Shown here: positions 8,621 to 17,295 of the stretch, piece after piece
How the letters are laid out: every line of letters begins with the position of its first letter
How positions within the stretch are numbered: the first letter of the stretch is position 1
From: Companilactobacillus alimentarius DSM 20249
Lineage (GTDB): Bacteria; Bacillota; Bacilli; Lactobacillales; Lactobacillaceae
Direction of reading: 5' to 3'
NCBI RefSeq assembly: GCF_002849895.1
Contig: NZ_CP018867.1
Location: 1,426,001 to 1,490,000, forward strand
Length of the DNA: 64,000 nt
The notes under the pieces: model-generated
What the model saw: only the letters and a program-made list of their open reading frames with translations
Told to the model about the DNA's origin: nothing
Database searches by the model: none
Program-made: the position numbers and the translations under genes

Positions 8621-9541
8621 TTAATCAAATTCCAAATTTAACAAGCGATTCATTAACTGCAAATGGTGCATGAGTGACAGTTTTTTAACAATTCCTAAAC
8701 CAGGAAATTTTTCACCTTGATAATAATTCAGTAATTGTTGCACGGCTGGTGTCAAATTCAATCCTTTAATATTCTCATCGACCCAAGGTACCATCTTACC
8801 TAAGGCTTCAAAGAACTTCTGCTTTTGTCCACCCATTGTTTGATTACTATCTGAAACAAAATGATGAATTCGTAAATTTCCCTCCTTTGTGGCATAGATC
8901 AAATGAAGTGCAATTGCTCTGGACGGCATCCCTTTATCGAAATAAACATGACCGACCATGGAATAATCGCTAAAGCCATTAAAATCAATTTGATGATACC
9001 AACTGGCTGGTTCAAAGAACTCATCGTTCAACAAGCCATAATCTTCTACATGACGTACAAAAGTCATCGGATCAGTCAAACTCACTGACTTATCAGTTTT
9101 CACAAGTCGTTTCATTCTCGCTACATCAGGAATTAACACCTTATCCACAGTCTGTAAAACGCGCGTCTTCTGATAAGCTTTAAGCAATTCATGATTTTTC
9201 ACAATCAATAGTGATTGTTGTTGATTTCTTGTTTTAACGAAATCACTGTTAAAATCAGCCGCTAGAATCGCACTGGGATGATAAAAATCTAAGTCGGTAA
9301 CCTTTGGTACTGGATAAATCTTTGTATCATTTAAACCATATAAACTCACTTGGGGATTGGCAATAACGCTAAAAGGCTGCTTTTTTGATATGAAAGTCCT
9401 AACAGTCTGTTGCAATTCTTTGGAATCGCGAACTGGTTCAATTATTGGAACTATTTTAGAACTCAAATCTTCTTGTTCAACCAACTCTTTCAAAGCTAAA
9501 AGATCGTACATTCGCCCCCGAAAATAAGGATAATAAATCAT
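8621..9541 (-). CDS. sce7725 family protein (Beta-protein-like)
   Basis: Family of unknown molecular function, often encoded beside nuclease-like partners. The N-terminus MIYYPYFRGRMYDLLALKEL followed by IVPIIEPV is the recognisable start of sce7725/Beta-protein members. The rest (about 306 residues) is soluble, with no membrane segment. It is the last gene of a three-gene operon: its ATG overlaps the stop of the gene upstream (ATGA), and GGAGGATAAAAT precedes it. The operon context with two nuclease-like proteins and a helicase suggests a role in DNA repair or defence. That role is inference from neighbourhood, not from catalytic residues seen here. Confidence 0.65.
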   Translation of the reverse strand: MIYYPYFRGRMYDLLALKELVEQEDLSSKIVPIIEPVRDSKELQQTVRTFISKKQPFSVIANPQVSLYGLNDTKIYPVPKVTDLDFYHPSAILAADFNSDFVKTRNQQQSLLIVKNHELLKAYQKTRVLQTVDKVLIPDVARMKRLVKTDKSVSLTDPMTFVRHVEDYGLLNDEFFEPASWYHQIDFNGFSDYSMVGHVYFDKGMPSRAIALHLIYATKEGNLRIHHFVSDSNQTMGGQKQKFFEALGKMVPWVDENIKGLNLTPAVQQLLNYYQGEKFPGLGIVKKLSLMHHLQLMNRLLNLEFD

Positions 9542-10254
9542 ATTTTATCCTCCAAATTAGGCTGATTGTACTTTTGCAATTTTAATTTCAATTCTTGACA
9601 TTCAGCGTTACGAGCATCCAATTCATCCTGTAAACCATCAATTGCCTCATCACGCAAATCAGCGACAAAGCGGTCGTACAAATTTTTATCCGGATTATAG
9701 ACATCATATCCTGTTTTTTGACGCTTTCGCAATTCTTTGAAAAGTTTATCGTCAGAATACAATTGTAAACCTTTTTCCACTTTTTTAGCCTTGTCGACTT
9801 CTCGAAAAAGCGACGCCACAAAATGGCTAGTTAATTGTGCCTCATCAACTTGTAAATCTTGAAATTGAGCTTTTTTAGCTATCGTCAAAAATCCTGGTGC
9901 TCTAAGATTTTGAGGTGTAGCTTCCACAGCTTTTTTATCAAAAGCACGATAGATCAAGACGCCAATACGACTAGGAATCTCATCTTGAATTTCTAAGTAT
10001 AATTTTTGGGGTAAAACAAAATAATTATAATTGCCAATAAATGATAACTTAGCCTTAGAATGAAAATCAGCTTTAGTTACCTTTAATTCATAGCAACGCC
10101 ATTCAATTTGGTTATCAGCTAATTGTTGATAACTCAAAGTATCCACAATTCCTTTTTTATCCGGCATGACGACTTCTTCAACTACATATGAACCTTGTTC
10201 TAGACAGTATTGATAAAGTGTTTTTTCTAAATCTTTAGTTAGCTTTGTCTTCAT
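9538..10254 (-). CDS. PD-(D/E)XK nuclease-like protein (MmcB-like)
   Basis: Likely small DNA-repair type nuclease. Residues about 30-60 read KKGIVDTLSY ... WRCYELKVTKADFHSKAK, the Asp ... Glu-X-Lys arrangement of PD-(D/E)XK folds. IGNYNYFVLP and IGVLIYRAF are typical core strands that follow in MmcB-like proteins. The C-terminal 90 residues are charged and helical, ending in a probable coiled coil (DELDARNAECQELKLKLQ). Start taken at the ATG at 10254 after AAGGAAAGG; a longer frame from 10284 lacks a better site. The gene overlaps the helicase upstream by 20 bases and the sce7725 gene downstream by four, so all three are translationally coupled. Confidence 0.6.
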   Translation of the reverse strand: MKTKLTKDLEKTLYQYCLEQGSYVVEEVVMPDKKGIVDTLSYQQLADNQIEWRCYELKVTKADFHSKAKLSFIGNYNYFVLPQKLYLEIQDEIPSRIGVLIYRAFDKKAVEATPQNLRAPGFLTIAKKAQFQDLQVDEAQLTSHFVASLFREVDKAKKVEKGLQLYSDDKLFKELRKRQKTGYDVYNPDKNLYDRFVADLRDEAIDGLQDELDARNAECQELKLKLQKYNQPNLEDKI

Positions 10255-12616
10255 TTTGCCTTTCCTTCCAAAAATTATCCACATTGTTACTCAATTGTTG
10301 TAACGACGCTATACGTTTATAGAATCGCCAATGCTGTGGAAAAAGTTTTGTATAACGAGCACTTGTGAAACGTTGATCTAATAATAAGATTATTCCCGTG
10401 TCACGACTTCCCCTAATCAATCGGCCCGCTGCTTGCAAAACATTATTCATTCCTGGCATTTGATATGCATATTCAAAACCACGCCCATTTTTTTGATCAT
10501 AATAATCACGAATTAAATTATTTTCCGCGCTCAAACCAGGAAGTCCGACACTTACAATCGCTACGCCAATCAATCTATCGCCACGTAAATCAATTCCTTC
10601 TGAAAAGATACCTCCTAGAACACAAAAGCCGACCAATGAATCATCAGCATCACTTTGAAACTGATCCAAAAAAGCTTGTCGTGCCACATTATCCATTGCA
10701 TTGGTCTGAGTAGCAGTTTTTACTTTTGGAAAAGCTGCAACGAACGCGTCGCGAATCTGTTGTAAATACCCATACGATGGAAAGAAAAAGAGATAATTGC
10801 CTCTTTTACCATCAATCATTGCTTTTAAACTCATTACTATCTTTTCTTGATTAAATTTTCGTTGCCGATAAGTCGTTTGAATGTATTGTGTAATAAGTAT
10901 TTCTTGATTTTGTACTGGAAACGGTGATGGCAAGCGATATGCCAAACTATTATCGCTACCTCCTAAAACATTTTGATAATATTCCATCGGCGATAATGTT
11001 GCTGAAAAAAGGACTGCTCCTAAACCTAGATTGAGTGATTGGTCAATAAAATCACTGGGGTCAAGACACAATTGCTTTACCATTAGTTTGTTATCTTCTA
11101 GTGAAAGTCGCGTTTTATATGTATCGTTATATAACGCTCCAATTTTAACGAATGTCAGACAGTCAAAGAAGAAATCTTTCGTTTTATCCAAAAAATCAGA
11201 CGGCTTCTGATCCGACATCCACTCTCCATAAAAATCATCGAATTTTCCTAAAACTTTTAGTAATTCATCTGGTGGTTCAGAAGTTGTCTTTTCAATTTGT
11301 TCGTCTTCTTTTAAAACTTTTTTCATTCGATTGAAAACCCGTCGAACTTTTTTTAAATGCTTTTGAAAATCTTCACTAGCCTTATTATCAATTTTTCTAG
11401 CATCCCTCAACAAACTAGCTATCTTTTGATCGCTGATTGAAGCAGAGTACATAGCGCGTGATCGACTTACTAAATTGTGTGCTTCATCAATCAAGAAGAA
11501 ATTATCAGTATCTTTTTCAATAAAAAAGCGCTGTAGATAGACTAATGGATCAAATAAATAATTATAATCACAAATTATGACATCACAAAAAAGCGACGCA
11601 TCCAAAGAAAACTCAAACGGATCAACCGTATGCTTACGGGCATATTTCTCAATCACATCACGTGTAATAAGGTCTTCATTGGTTAATAGATCTGCCAAAG
11701 CTGGCTTGAGACGATCATAATATCCAATCATAAAAGGATCTTTTTCCGGTAAAACATCCTGCTGTTCAATAAAGCGAATCTTATCCTTGGCAGTTAAAGT
11801 AATACTCTTCAACTTGAGCCCCTTATCTTCCATCAAAGTAATGGCATCTTCAGCAACGTGGCGAGTACTCTGTTTAGCCGTCAAATAGAACAGACGTTGA
11901 ATCTTTTCTTCTCCCATCGACTTAATTGCTGGAAATAATGTAGAAATAGTCTTACCTGTTCCTGTTGGTGCTTCAACAAACAATCTTTTTTGATAATAAA
12001 TTGTCTTATAAACTGCCGCTGCTAATTCGTGCTGTCCTGTACGAAACTTGGGAAAAGGAAATGCCAATTTTTTAATCGAATCATTCCGCGTCTTTCGTAA
12101 TTTAGCTCGTAACACTAACCAGTACTCATACTCATGAATCAAATCCTGAAAGAAAGTGTCTAATTCTGTTTGGGAAAATTCTTTTTCATCGGTCGTAATT
12201 TCTTCCGTACTAACCTGAAAATAAGTCAAACGTAACGTTACCCTGTCTAAATCAGGATGATCTTTTAATAACAGATATCCATAAACCTTAACCTGTCCCC
12301 AGTACAACTCCAAAGTATTGTCGCTCAGTTCATCGTATGGCTGATCTGAGGTCTTAATTTCTTCGATCAAAGCAGTTTGATTCAATAAAATACCATCAGC
12401 ACGACCAGATATTAAGTAATTAGTGTCATTCATCTTAACTTCAGTTTTTAAATAGACTTCACTTTCATAATCGCTGTCTTTACTCCGCAGCTTTTGTAGG
12501 CGACGATGGATTCGAGCACCATTTAGCGCAGTATTTTGACTATTCTTTGTTTCATTCAAATCACCACTACGCAACACAAATTCTACTAATTGGCGAATTC
12601 CAATCTTAGTCGTCAT
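10235..12616 (-). CDS. Cas4-like nuclease domain fused to an XPD/DinG-type DNA helicase
   Basis: ATP-dependent superfamily 2 helicase of the Rad3/XPD/DinG group with an N-terminal RecB/Cas4-type nuclease domain. Nuclease motifs: GRADGI (motif II Asp), LIEEIKTS (Glu-X-Lys) and GQVKVYGYLL (Q-x3-Y). Helicase motifs: Walker A APTGTGKT, DEAH box in LIDEAHNL, and QAAGRLIRG near the C-terminus. The region between Walker A and DEAH has only two close cysteines (FCDVIIC), so a four-Cys iron-sulphur cluster as in XPD looks absent. The start is ATG 12616, six bases after AGGGGG. It is the first gene of the operon and probably sets its expression. Likely role: DNA repair or processing of branched DNA. 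Confidence 0.85.
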   Translation of the reverse strand: MTTKIGIRQLVEFVLRSGDLNETKNSQNTALNGARIHRRLQKLRSKDSDYESEVYLKTEVKMNDTNYLISGRADGILLNQTALIEEIKTSDQPYDELSDNTLELYWGQVKVYGYLLLKDHPDLDRVTLRLTYFQVSTEEITTDEKEFSQTELDTFFQDLIHEYEYWLVLRAKLRKTRNDSIKKLAFPFPKFRTGQHELAAAVYKTIYYQKRLFVEAPTGTGKTISTLFPAIKSMGEEKIQRLFYLTAKQSTRHVAEDAITLMEDKGLKLKSITLTAKDKIRFIEQQDVLPEKDPFMIGYYDRLKPALADLLTNEDLITRDVIEKYARKHTVDPFEFSLDASLFCDVIICDYNYLFDPLVYLQRFFIEKDTDNFFLIDEAHNLVSRSRAMYSASISDQKIASLLRDARKIDNKASEDFQKHLKKVRRVFNRMKKVLKEDEQIEKTTSEPPDELLKVLGKFDDFYGEWMSDQKPSDFLDKTKDFFFDCLTFVKIGALYNDTYKTRLSLEDNKLMVKQLCLDPSDFIDQSLNLGLGAVLFSATLSPMEYYQNVLGGSDNSLAYRLPSPFPVQNQEILITQYIQTTYRQRKFNQEKIVMSLKAMIDGKRGNYLFFFPSYGYLQQIRDAFVAAFPKVKTATQTNAMDNVARQAFLDQFQSDADDSLVGFCVLGGIFSEGIDLRGDRLIGVAIVSVGLPGLSAENNLIRDYYDQKNGRGFEYAYQMPGMNNVLQAAGRLIRGSRDTGIILLLDQRFTSARYTKLFPQHWRFYKRIASLQQLSNNVDNFWKERQNEDKAN

Positions 12617-12719
12617 CAAATGCCCCCTAATAATATTAATAATTGTAAAACATACGTTCGAATTTGTCTGTATAATTTTGATTTTGACAAAAAAAATAAA
12701 AGAAACTTTTACCTTCCTT

Positions 12720-13544
12720 TTATCTCTTACCTACTAGAATTGTTGATCCGACAGTAATTTCAGTTACCTTAGTCCAATCAATCAAACTATTATCAACATT
12801 GAACAACAATGGAGTCATCTTAATAAATGCTGACCGTTCCTCAGATGTTACTTGATAAGTTTTAGTAGCATCAATTTGGTCAACCAATTGGTAATGCTCT
12901 TCAAAGTAATCAAGAACTTTTTTATTAGAATATTTTTCCTGCTTTAATTGATCTTTAGCTTGAGCACGTAATTCCTGTACATGATATTGATTCGGTATAA
13001 CTTTTAAAATGTAACCATCTTTTTTCAAAATGCGATTGAATTCATGATAATTAGCTGGGGAGAAAATATCAATTATCCCATCAATTACTTGATCTTGCAC
13101 AGGCAAATGAGCCAAGTCACCGACGAACCATTCCACCGGCGTGTTCATTCCCTTAGCAGCCAATTGGATCGAATCCTTAGAAATATCAAAAGCTAAGACA
13201 TTTCTAGATGATTCAGCAATTTTCTTAGCATAATAACCCTCGCCACAACCAACGTCTAAAACGGATTCGATATTTAACTCATCAATCAATGTCACCAACT
13301 TGTCAGCAATATGATCGTACATCCCTCGCTCCAAAATTAAATGGCGATTTTCAAACGAAGCTAGATCGTAATTTTTCTCTTGCCTATTGTTCAACATAAA
13401 ATCAACAAAACCCTTTTTTGAAATATCAAAACAATGATTTTGTTCACACATCAAACTATTCTCTTCTAACCTCAATTTAGTGCCACAAATGGGACATTGA
13501 AAAAATTGGTCACTGTTACTAAACTTGCTTATTTTACTATTCAT
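12720..13544 (-). CDS. rlmA: 23S rRNA (guanine-N1)-methyltransferase RlmA
   Basis: Methylates a guanine in helix 35 of 23S rRNA (G745 in E. coli RlmAI, G748 in Gram-positive RlmAII, where it affects macrolide response). An N-terminal zinc site is visible as CPICG and CEQNHCF (residues 18-39). The SAM-binding motif VLDVGCGEGYYAKKI follows near residue 95, and FSPANYHEFNRILKKDG is typical of the family. Length (274) fits. ATG at 13544 follows AAAGGA. The next gene upstream on the strand ends 13 bases before, so the two may be co-transcribed. Confidence 0.9.
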   Translation of the reverse strand: MNSKISKFSNSDQFFQCPICGTKLRLEENSLMCEQNHCFDISKKGFVDFMLNNRQEKNYDLASFENRHLILERGMYDHIADKLVTLIDELNIESVLDVGCGEGYYAKKIAESSRNVLAFDISKDSIQLAAKGMNTPVEWFVGDLAHLPVQDQVIDGIIDIFSPANYHEFNRILKKDGYILKVIPNQYHVQELRAQAKDQLKQEKYSNKKVLDYFEEHYQLVDQIDATKTYQVTSEERSAFIKMTPLLFNVDNSLIDWTKVTEITVGSTILVGKR

Positions 13545-13556
13545 GAATTCAGTCCT

Positions 13557-14123
13557 TTATTCTTCTGCTTCCGAAATTAATTTAGGCATTGCCTGATACA
13601 AAAATTGTTCTGCAAATTTATCATCATAGATCCAAGCGTTGATCTGATTTTTCTGAAGTATCAAAGGCATTCGATCATGGATCTGAATCATCGATTCATT
13701 TGGCTGAGTCGTAAATAGAATACTTTGTGGAACTCCATCAAAATAATTATAACAACCTGCTATAAATAACGTCTCAGGATCATTACTAAAATTAAATTTA
13801 TACTTCTGTTTACTCTTACTCCATTCAAAAAATCCTGTGGTTGGATAAACACAACGGCGTTTTTGAAATGACTGTGCAAACATCGACTTATTCTGAACCG
13901 TCTCAGAACGAGCATTGATAATCGACTGCCCTTTTTTGAAACCGGGAAAGCCCCACTTCATTCCAATGACATCAACCTGTTTTTTTCCAGCAACAATTAA
14001 GGCTGTTTCATCTGTAGGAAAGACTTCGCCAACTTTAGGATTGTAACCAGCTTTCACAGCCAATTGATAAATACGCTTTATTTCAGGATTCTTATCAGGT
14101 TGAAACATATAACGTCCACACAT
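13557..14123 (-). CDS. SOS-response-associated peptidase (SRAP, YedK/HMCES family)
   Basis: SRAP proteins crosslink to abasic sites in single-stranded DNA through the N-terminal cysteine and shield them. The start at 14123 (AGGAGG seven bases upstream) gives MCGRYMF, leaving Cys2 as the expected new N-terminus. Other family residues are visible: NARSET, TGFFEWSK (Glu) and IHDRMPLIL (His). The 188-residue length is normal. A longer frame from 14150 would bury Cys2 and is rejected. It lies next to rlmA, not to a lexA or polymerase gene. Confidence 0.93.
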   Translation of the reverse strand: MCGRYMFQPDKNPEIKRIYQLAVKAGYNPKVGEVFPTDETALIVAGKKQVDVIGMKWGFPGFKKGQSIINARSETVQNKSMFAQSFQKRRCVYPTTGFFEWSKSKQKYKFNFSNDPETLFIAGCYNYFDGVPQSILFTTQPNESMIQIHDRMPLILQKNQINAWIYDDKFAEQFLYQAMPKLISEAEE

Positions 14124-14155
14124 AATTTTCCTCCTATTATTGCCCCACAATACAA

Positions 14156-14222
14156 AAGCGGAACAAAGTATTTTCCCATCTTGTTCAAAAATAGAAATCG
14201 AGCATACCTTGTTCCACGCTAT
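14156..14222 (-). terminator. Weak hairpin between the DUF805 and SRAP genes
   Basis: Inverted repeat GCGGAACAA ... TTGTTCCACGC with a long A/T-rich loop, just downstream of the DUF805 stop at 14236. The stem is imperfect and no strong T-run follows, so termination is uncertain. Confidence 0.35.
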
Positions 14223-14235
14223 TAGTCATTTATTT

Positions 14236-14661
14236 TCAATTTTGTTCTTTAGGGAAACGATTGCCAAAATCTCTTTGTGGCAAGCAAAGCAAAACTATCA
14301 AAACAATTGTTCCAAGAAATGGAATTATCGGTAACAATACCCACCAACCACGCATTTTCCGATCATGTAATCTTCTGATTATCGCTGTAAATATAGCAAT
14401 TTGGTAATAACCATACGTAATTGCCAAAGCTACTCCAATAATTGAGCTCCAATAAAAATCATCAACTGGCATTTTGGTAATAGCAAAAGCAAGGATTCCC
14501 ATGATAATGCCGGATACAATTGTCATTCCTAAATAGCCCCACCAAAAATCCTTGCGACTCATTCTTTTTGCACCTATAAATAAATCTTGAAAATACAATT
14601 TCGTAGAAGAAAAGATCCCTGGACGGAAGCTTTCATTCCAAACTTGTTCTTTCATTTGCAT
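14236..14661 (-). CDS. DUF805 domain-containing membrane protein
   Basis: Small inner membrane protein with about four hydrophobic segments. The DUF805 signature is visible as RMSRKDFWWGYLG followed by RRLHDRKMRGWWVLLPIIPFLG. Function is unknown for the family. Length (141) is ordinary. It stands alone between the fluoride channel pair and the SRAP gene. Confidence 0.85.
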   Translation of the reverse strand: MQMKEQVWNESFRPGIFSSTKLYFQDLFIGAKRMSRKDFWWGYLGMTIVSGIIMGILAFAITKMPVDDFYWSSIIGVALAITYGYYQIAIFTAIIRRLHDRKMRGWWVLLPIIPFLGTIVLIVLLCLPQRDFGNRFPKEQN

Positions 14662-14673
14662 TATTTTTTACTC

Positions 14674-15015
14674 CTAAATATGAATACCTATGATGAAACC
14701 AAGGATACCAAAAATATAAGTTAAAACAAAGTATAAAAAACAACTTTTTAGACGATGTTGAAACCACAATTGACTCAATTCCATATTAAAGGTTCCAAAA
14801 GTAGTGAACCCTCCACAAAATCCGGTTCCTACTAGTAATAATATCGCACCATTATGAATTTGTGCAGTAAAGATTCCCAAGAGCACAGCTCCAAAAATAT
14901 TAATCAAGAGCGTTATAACGGGAAAGTCAATCTTGATTTTTGATTGTAATAAAGTTAATTCACTCCGCAAGAAGGCTCCAACTGCAGCCCCTAGACCAAC
15001 AATAAAAAAGTCCAT
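14674..15015 (-). CDS. crcB: Fluoride channel FluC/CrcB, second copy
   Basis: Four-helix membrane protein that exports fluoride as an antiparallel dimer. Typical residues: GAAVGAFLRSELT at the start, NIFGAVLLG (conserved Asn), GTGFCGGFTTFGTFNME (the GxTTFSTF-type motif). AGGGAA precedes the ATG at 15015; an ATG at 15021 overlaps the stop of the copy upstream. Two adjacent copies in Firmicutes may form heterodimers. No fluoride riboswitch was recognised upstream of the pair. Confidence 0.92.
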   Translation of the reverse strand: MDFFIVGLGAAVGAFLRSELTLLQSKIKIDFPVITLLINIFGAVLLGIFTAQIHNGAILLLVGTGFCGGFTTFGTFNMELSQLWFQHRLKSCFLYFVLTYIFGILGFIIGIHI

Positions 15016-15017
15016 TA

Positions 15018-15428
15018 TCATTTCCCTTTCACATAATCATTAAAAGCCTGACTAGCCGCCCAATAGTTACCCAACAAAGCTAATCCAAAACCACCTACTA
15101 AGGTCAAAGTTAAGTAAATCAATAGAGAAAGCCACTGACCAGACTGATATAGCCGATAACTGTCAGCCGTAAAAGTTGAAAAAGTTGTATAAGACCCTAG
15201 TAATCCAGTGCTCAATATCAAAATTACTTTCGATGCTAAGTGAAACCGGTCCTGAAGATAATGGATCAAAAATGGTAAAATCAGTGCTCCACTGAGGTTT
15301 GCTACCAATGTTCCTAAGGGAAAACCACTACTTGTTTTGAATATTAGGCTTTCAGCATACCTTAAATCGCTACCAATAAAGGCCCCAACCAATAACAGCA
15401 AAAAAATTTTACCATGCTTTTTTATCAT
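15018..15428 (-). CDS. crcB: Fluoride channel FluC/CrcB, first copy
   Basis: Partner of the copy just downstream, overlapping or abutting it. GAFIGSDLRYAES, NLSGALILPFL and GLLGSYTTFSTFTADSY carry the FluC signature, including the phenylalanine-box TTFSTF. It is 136 residues with four hydrophobic segments. The start at 15428 follows a moderate RBS (AAAGGGTAAAATAAT). The arrangement of two overlapping short genes is the common heterodimer layout of Gram-positive bacteria. Confidence 0.92.
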   Translation of the reverse strand: MIKKHGKIFLLLLVGAFIGSDLRYAESLIFKTSSGFPLGTLVANLSGALILPFLIHYLQDRFHLASKVILILSTGLLGSYTTFSTFTADSYRLYQSGQWLSLLIYLTLTLVGGFGLALLGNYWAASQAFNDYVKGK

Positions 15429-15451
15429 ATTATTTTACCCTTTCAGCAAAA

Positions 15452-15480
15452 GAAAAAAACTTGCCACAGACAAGTTTTTC
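15452..15480 (-). terminator. Terminator after gnd
   Basis: AAAACTTG, seven-base loop, CAAGTTTTTTTC on the reverse strand, directly after the gnd stop at 15489. It also lies between gnd and the fluC pair. Confidence 0.85.
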
Positions 15481-15488
15481 CAATTTTA

Positions 15489-16388
15489 TTATTTTTTATC
15501 AACATCATGTCCACCAAATTCATTACGTAAGGCAGCCACGACTTTTCCAGTAAAGGTGTCATCTTCCAATGAACGATAACGCATCATCAATGACGCTGCA
15601 ATAACTGGAGTAGGAACTTGCAACTTCAAAGCTTCTTCTAAAGTCCACTTACCTTCGCCAGAAGAATGCATGACACCTTTTATTTCATCCAAATTAGGAT
15701 CTTTTGAAAAGGCCGATTGGGATAATTCCATCAACCAACCACGGATAACTGACCCATGTTCCCAAACCTTGGCAACAGCCTCATTATCGTAACCAAATTG
15801 ACTATGTGAAAGGACATCGAATCCCTCGGCAATTGCTTGCATCATTCCGTATTCAATTCCGTTGTGGACCATCTTCAAGTAATGACCGCTACCTGCTTTC
15901 CCAGTATACAAGTAACCGTCAATTTGAGCGATTCCTTTAAAAATTGGTTCAATATAGCCAAAAGTCTTTTTATCGTCGCCACCAATCATGAAGTTTCCAT
16001 CACGATTAGCGCCACTCATACCGCCTGATGTTCCAACATCAAAGAATTTGATTTGTTTGGCAGTCAAAATTTTGTTATGTTGCAATGAATCTTGATAAAA
16101 CGAATTTCCACCATCAATCACGATGTCCTTTGGATCTAGCAATACGCTCAACTTGTCAATTGTTTCATTTGTAGGTTTCCCTGCTGGTAACATTACCCAA
16201 ACAATTCGTGGTGCAGATAGTTTGCTAATAGCATTCTCCAATGAGCTTTCAACCTGTGCCCCTAATGTTGATGCATCATTTCTGGCACCATCGCTCAAGT
16301 CGAAAGCGACCACTTCGTTACCATTGCGAATCAAGTTTTCTGTCAAATTGATTCCCATCTTGCCTAGCCCAATCATTGCTAATTTCAA
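15489..16388 (-). CDS. gnd: 6-phosphogluconate dehydrogenase, decarboxylating (short GndA/YqeC type)
   Basis: Oxidises 6-phosphogluconate to ribulose 5-phosphate and CO2 with reduction of NAD(P)+. The protein starts KLAMIGLGKMGINL (Rossmann motif). It has DGGNSFYQDS, SGGMSGANRDGNFMIGG and KMVHNGIEYGMMQAIAEGF, the substrate and catalytic region. The TTG at 16388 is chosen because AGGAGG sits seven bases upstream and it gives 299 residues, the expected length of the short class; the longer frame to 16493 has no family similarity. A TATAAT box lies near 16422-16427. Its -35 region falls in the terminator hairpin of the gene upstream. Confidence 0.93.
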   Translation of the reverse strand: MKLAMIGLGKMGINLTENLIRNGNEVVAFDLSDGARNDASTLGAQVESSLENAISKLSAPRIVWVMLPAGKPTNETIDKLSVLLDPKDIVIDGGNSFYQDSLQHNKILTAKQIKFFDVGTSGGMSGANRDGNFMIGGDDKKTFGYIEPIFKGIAQIDGYLYTGKAGSGHYLKMVHNGIEYGMMQAIAEGFDVLSHSQFGYDNEAVAKVWEHGSVIRGWLMELSQSAFSKDPNLDEIKGVMHSSGEGKWTLEEALKLQVPTPVIAASLMMRYRSLEDDTFTGKVVAALRNEFGGHDVDKK

Positions 16389-16431
16389 AATTAATCCTCC
16401 TAAGTTGTTATCACAAGGATTAATTATACAT

Positions 16432-16466
16432 AAAAAAGCCGTGCCAAAAACAACATTTTGGTACGT
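16432..16466 (-). terminator. Terminator after the RacA-like gene, overlapping the gnd promoter region
   Basis: CGTACCAAAA and TTTTGGCACG pair, followed by GCTTTTTT on the reverse strand. The hairpin sits directly upstream of the probable gnd -10 box. Confidence 0.8.
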
Positions 16467-16509
16467 CCCGATTGTGCAAAAGGTTGATATCATAGACTTA
16501 ATTGGCTGA

Positions 16510-17073
16510 TTAGCCCATAAACTTATTCCACCAGTGACCCTTTTTATCGTCGCTTACTTTTTCATTAATACGTTCTTTGATACTTTCGTCCTTTGCTGGT
16601 TCAGCGTTTCGAACTTTTTCTTCAGCTTGTTGCTTCAAAGTATCCAACTCAACTTGTAGTTGTTCCTTTGATTTTTGAGCGTCATTTAACTCAGCTTGCA
16701 ACTCTTTAATTGTGAGCTCACGCTTTTTATTTTCAGACTCTAATTTAGCAACAGTTACCTGCAATTCTTTAACTTTAGATGCTTGTCCGTCTTCATCTTG
16801 AACTTTTTTAGTTTCAGAAGTTGGATAGATTTGCATTGCAGATGTTTCCAAAGTCATTTTGGGACCATGACTCAACTTCACCATTTCTTTAAAGTCTTCA
16901 ATGTTCTTTTGAGTATATAGACGATTATTTTGACTATTACGTTCAAAATAATCACTGTTCTCGGTCGTACGTTCAACGATCAAAGAATATTTACGCAATG
17001 TAGCTACACTTATTCCTAAATTTTTGGCAGCTTGTGCAGGAGTTAATAAATTGTTGCTTTTTACTTTAGTCAA
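16510..17073 (-). CDS. HTH (MerR-like) plus coiled-coil protein, RacA-like
   Basis: An N-terminal winged-helix segment (LLTPAQAAKNLGISVATLRKYS, residues 9-30) resembles MerR and RacA DNA-binding domains. A long heptad-rich coiled coil follows (about residues 95-155), and a short basic/aromatic tail ends the protein (GHWWNKFMG). The total of 187 residues and the domain order are like RacA, the Bacillus chromosome-anchoring protein, but RacA acts in sporulation and this host type does not sporulate. A plasmid-replication-associated DUF536-like protein is another possibility. TTG start at 17073 with GGGGGA seven bases upstream. Exact function not assigned. Confidence 0.6.
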   Translation of the reverse strand: MTKVKSNNLLTPAQAAKNLGISVATLRKYSLIVERTTENSDYFERNSQNNRLYTQKNIEDFKEMVKLSHGPKMTLETSAMQIYPTSETKKVQDEDGQASKVKELQVTVAKLESENKKRELTIKELQAELNDAQKSKEQLQVELDTLKQQAEEKVRNAEPAKDESIKERINEKVSDDKKGHWWNKFMG

Positions 17074-17295
17074 AAGGATTCCCCCAAGGTTGTTTCATTC
17101 TCTTCATTATAAAAATAATAATTGTGAAGTTCAACCACAAAATCATTGTTGTTGAAATTAAAATCTTCCTTGCTATATTTTACCCGCAAAAATGGATATA
17201 CTAAAGATGTAATAATAAAATATTTACTCTTAGACACAGTTGTTTTTTCTTTGGTGTATAATTCACATTACAAGAACAGAAGGGGAAATCATATA

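Noticed and set aside
7839..9541. Type III toxin-antitoxin system (tandem RNA repeat plus terminator plus toxin gene)
   Set aside because: Known systems use much shorter repeats and a toxin gene in the same direction; here the next gene is convergent and belongs to a different family.
15018..15480. Fluoride riboswitch in front of the fluC pair
   Set aside because: The leader is short and mostly the gnd terminator; no riboswitch-like pseudoknot sequence was seen.
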